DNA of 13,355 nucleotides from Baffinella frigidus (lineage: Eukaryota; Cryptophyceae; Cryptomonadales; Baffinellaceae). The notes beneath the pieces are model-generated. The model had not been told where the DNA came from. It made no database searches and was given only the letters and a program-made list of their open reading frames with translations. Positions 12,702-13,355 of this stretch are shown piece after piece. The translations under genes and the position numbers were made by a program. Every line of letters begins with the position of its first letter. Position 1 is the first letter of the stretch. The stretch covers positions 1,171,592 to 1,184,946 of the forward strand of contig MU646342.1 in NCBI GenBank assembly GCA_026770585.1, in the 5' to 3' direction.

Positions 12702-12812
12702 ACCCCAGATTCTGGGGGGTAACGTGGCCAAATATGCACCACAAACTCCTTCATGTTAATTGCATCAAGGCAAGTTGGCGTTTGATGAAAGGCCCCCGTA
12801 GCCCACCGTGTG
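12702..12812. repeat. Single arm of element L with hairpin
   Basis: The CCCCAGA-T-TCTGGGG hairpin is followed by GGTAACGTGGCCAAATATGC through GGCAAGTTGGCG to CGTAGCCCACCGTGTGG, matching the left arm of element L at 5501-5610. No opposite arm was found in the following 200 bp, so it is a solo arm. Confidence 0.65.
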
Positions 12813-12850
12813 GTAGTGTCCAGGCCTGAGTCAATTAACGGAAGTTGCGT

Positions 12851-12889
12851 AACGCGACGTTTCGTTTCGTGGTACTAAACGAGTGTGCC
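12851..12889. repeat. Inverted copy of the 10397-10434 repeat
   Basis: CGCGACGTTTCGTTTCGTGG and TACTAAACGAGTGTG are the complement of the segment at 10397-10434. Bases 12890-13024 show no gene. Confidence 0.55.
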
Positions 12890-13024
12890 TTCGCTGAGTT
12901 TACTACAGCGGTAATCGACATTTGGCGTGTTTCCCGGGCGATAATCAACTTTACACGTAGATGGGTGGTAAAATGAAATTTCGACTTGTGACCTGGCGTG
13001 GCCGGAGCCAATAGGAGGAAGTTG

Positions 13025-13182
13025 CGTATCCTACCTCTGTTCCACTCAAATTGATGAGCCCAAATCGCAACGGTTCGCCAAAAGTTGATAAATCTCTTCG
13101 GAAAAGTTGACTTTTGGCGATTTGGGTCGAATAAAAGGACACAGTCGATTTAGTCAGCCCGAGTGAAACAGAGCTAGGTATC
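13025..13182. mobile_element. Inverted-repeat element J
   Basis: GTATCCTACCTCTGTTCCAC and GTGAAACAGAGCTAGGTATC are the paired ends of 158 bp. Inner arms share CAAATCGC and CGCCAAAAGT paired with ACTTTTGGCG. Parts (GAGCCCAAAT, CAGAGCTAG) also occur in repeat W. A 115-codon minus-strand frame overlaps it but looks like repeat translation. Confidence 0.6.
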
Positions 13183-13220
13183 GTGGTCTGCAGTCCCACG
13201 AGTATCAACGCCATCCAGAC

Positions 13221-13336
13221 GATAGAGACAAAGAGAAACAGACAGACAGACAGACAGAGAAAGACACAGAGATAGAGACAGAGACAGAGACAGAGCAAAA
13301 GAAAGAGATAGAGATAGAGACAGAGTCAAAGAGAAA
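13221..13336. repeat. Purine-rich microsatellite (GACA/GAGACA)n
   Basis: ACAGACAGACAGACAGA and repeated GAGACAGAGACAGAG make a polypurine strand. On the minus strand it would read as Leu/Cys/Ser repeats and is not coding. Confidence 0.9.
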
Positions 13337-13355
13337 CCTTGACTGATACCAACAC
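13331..13355. repeat. Dispersed ACCTTGA...ATACCAACAC motif, cut by window edge
   Basis: GAGAAACCTTGACTGATACC and AACAC match the start of the motifs at 6404 and 9424. The copy continues beyond the window. Confidence 0.5.

Noticed and set aside
12206-12754. Several overlapping minus-strand frames with repeated peptides
   Set aside because: They are translations of the 23-bp tandem repeat and neighbouring GC-rich DNA in several frames at once; no conserved domain is seen.
12951-13298. 115-codon minus-strand frame with Leu/Cys repeats
   Set aside because: Its first part is the translated GACA microsatellite and the rest is fold-back element J. There is no independent sign of coding.

Overview
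The window looks like nuclear DNA of a eukaryote, most likely an alga or other protist. It carries four blocks of plant/green-algal-type TTTAGGG repeats, one spliced gene for a RING plus TRAF-type zinc-finger protein, and otherwise a dense mosaic of short non-autonomous inverted-repeat elements (MITE-like) and minisatellites. I see no operons, Shine-Dalgarno-led genes or bacterial mobile elements, and the species cannot be named from the sequence. The TTTAGGG repeat and the RING/TRAF family fit a green (prasinophyte-like) lineage, but other algae use the same repeat.

Layout. 1-350: degenerate telomere-like repeats. 355-1689, minus strand: the only convincing gene, with GC-rich exon 1 (1689-778), an intron (777-448) holding a 151-bp MITE, and a short exon 2 (447-355) that stops where the telomere-like repeats begin. 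1800-6900: palindromic elements with little between them, several nested, abutting or duplicated, plus a second TTTAGGG array at 4271-4502. 6950-8090: inverted-repeat units whose interior is a 33-bp minisatellite. 8100-10850: more fold-back elements and dispersed repeats. 10840-12150: a repeated GGTGGTGTCTTGCCCC module, two further TTTAGGG blocks and a second copy of a 176-bp element. 12158-13355: a second copy of the intron MITE, a 23-bp tandem array inside a perfect 20-bp inverted repeat, more fold-back repeats, and a purine-rich microsatellite.

How the parts relate. The window is best read as a subtelomere-like or heterochromatic repeat region with one gene at its left edge. At least nine inverted-repeat families can be separated by their termini. 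For three of them the sequence supports insertion boundaries: family A (TTATCTC ends, 4-bp duplications AGAC and GGTT, one empty-site paralogue), family E (CCACC ends, 2-bp duplications TT, TT and TA, two empty-site paralogues) and family F (TCATAGG ends, 4-bp duplication AATC). Family B (TAGAGC ends) is flanked by TA. No transposase gene is present, so all would have to be moved in trans. The most unusual property is that copies of one family keep their palindromic fold while changing stem sequence on both sides, and that some families share a core but have different termini.
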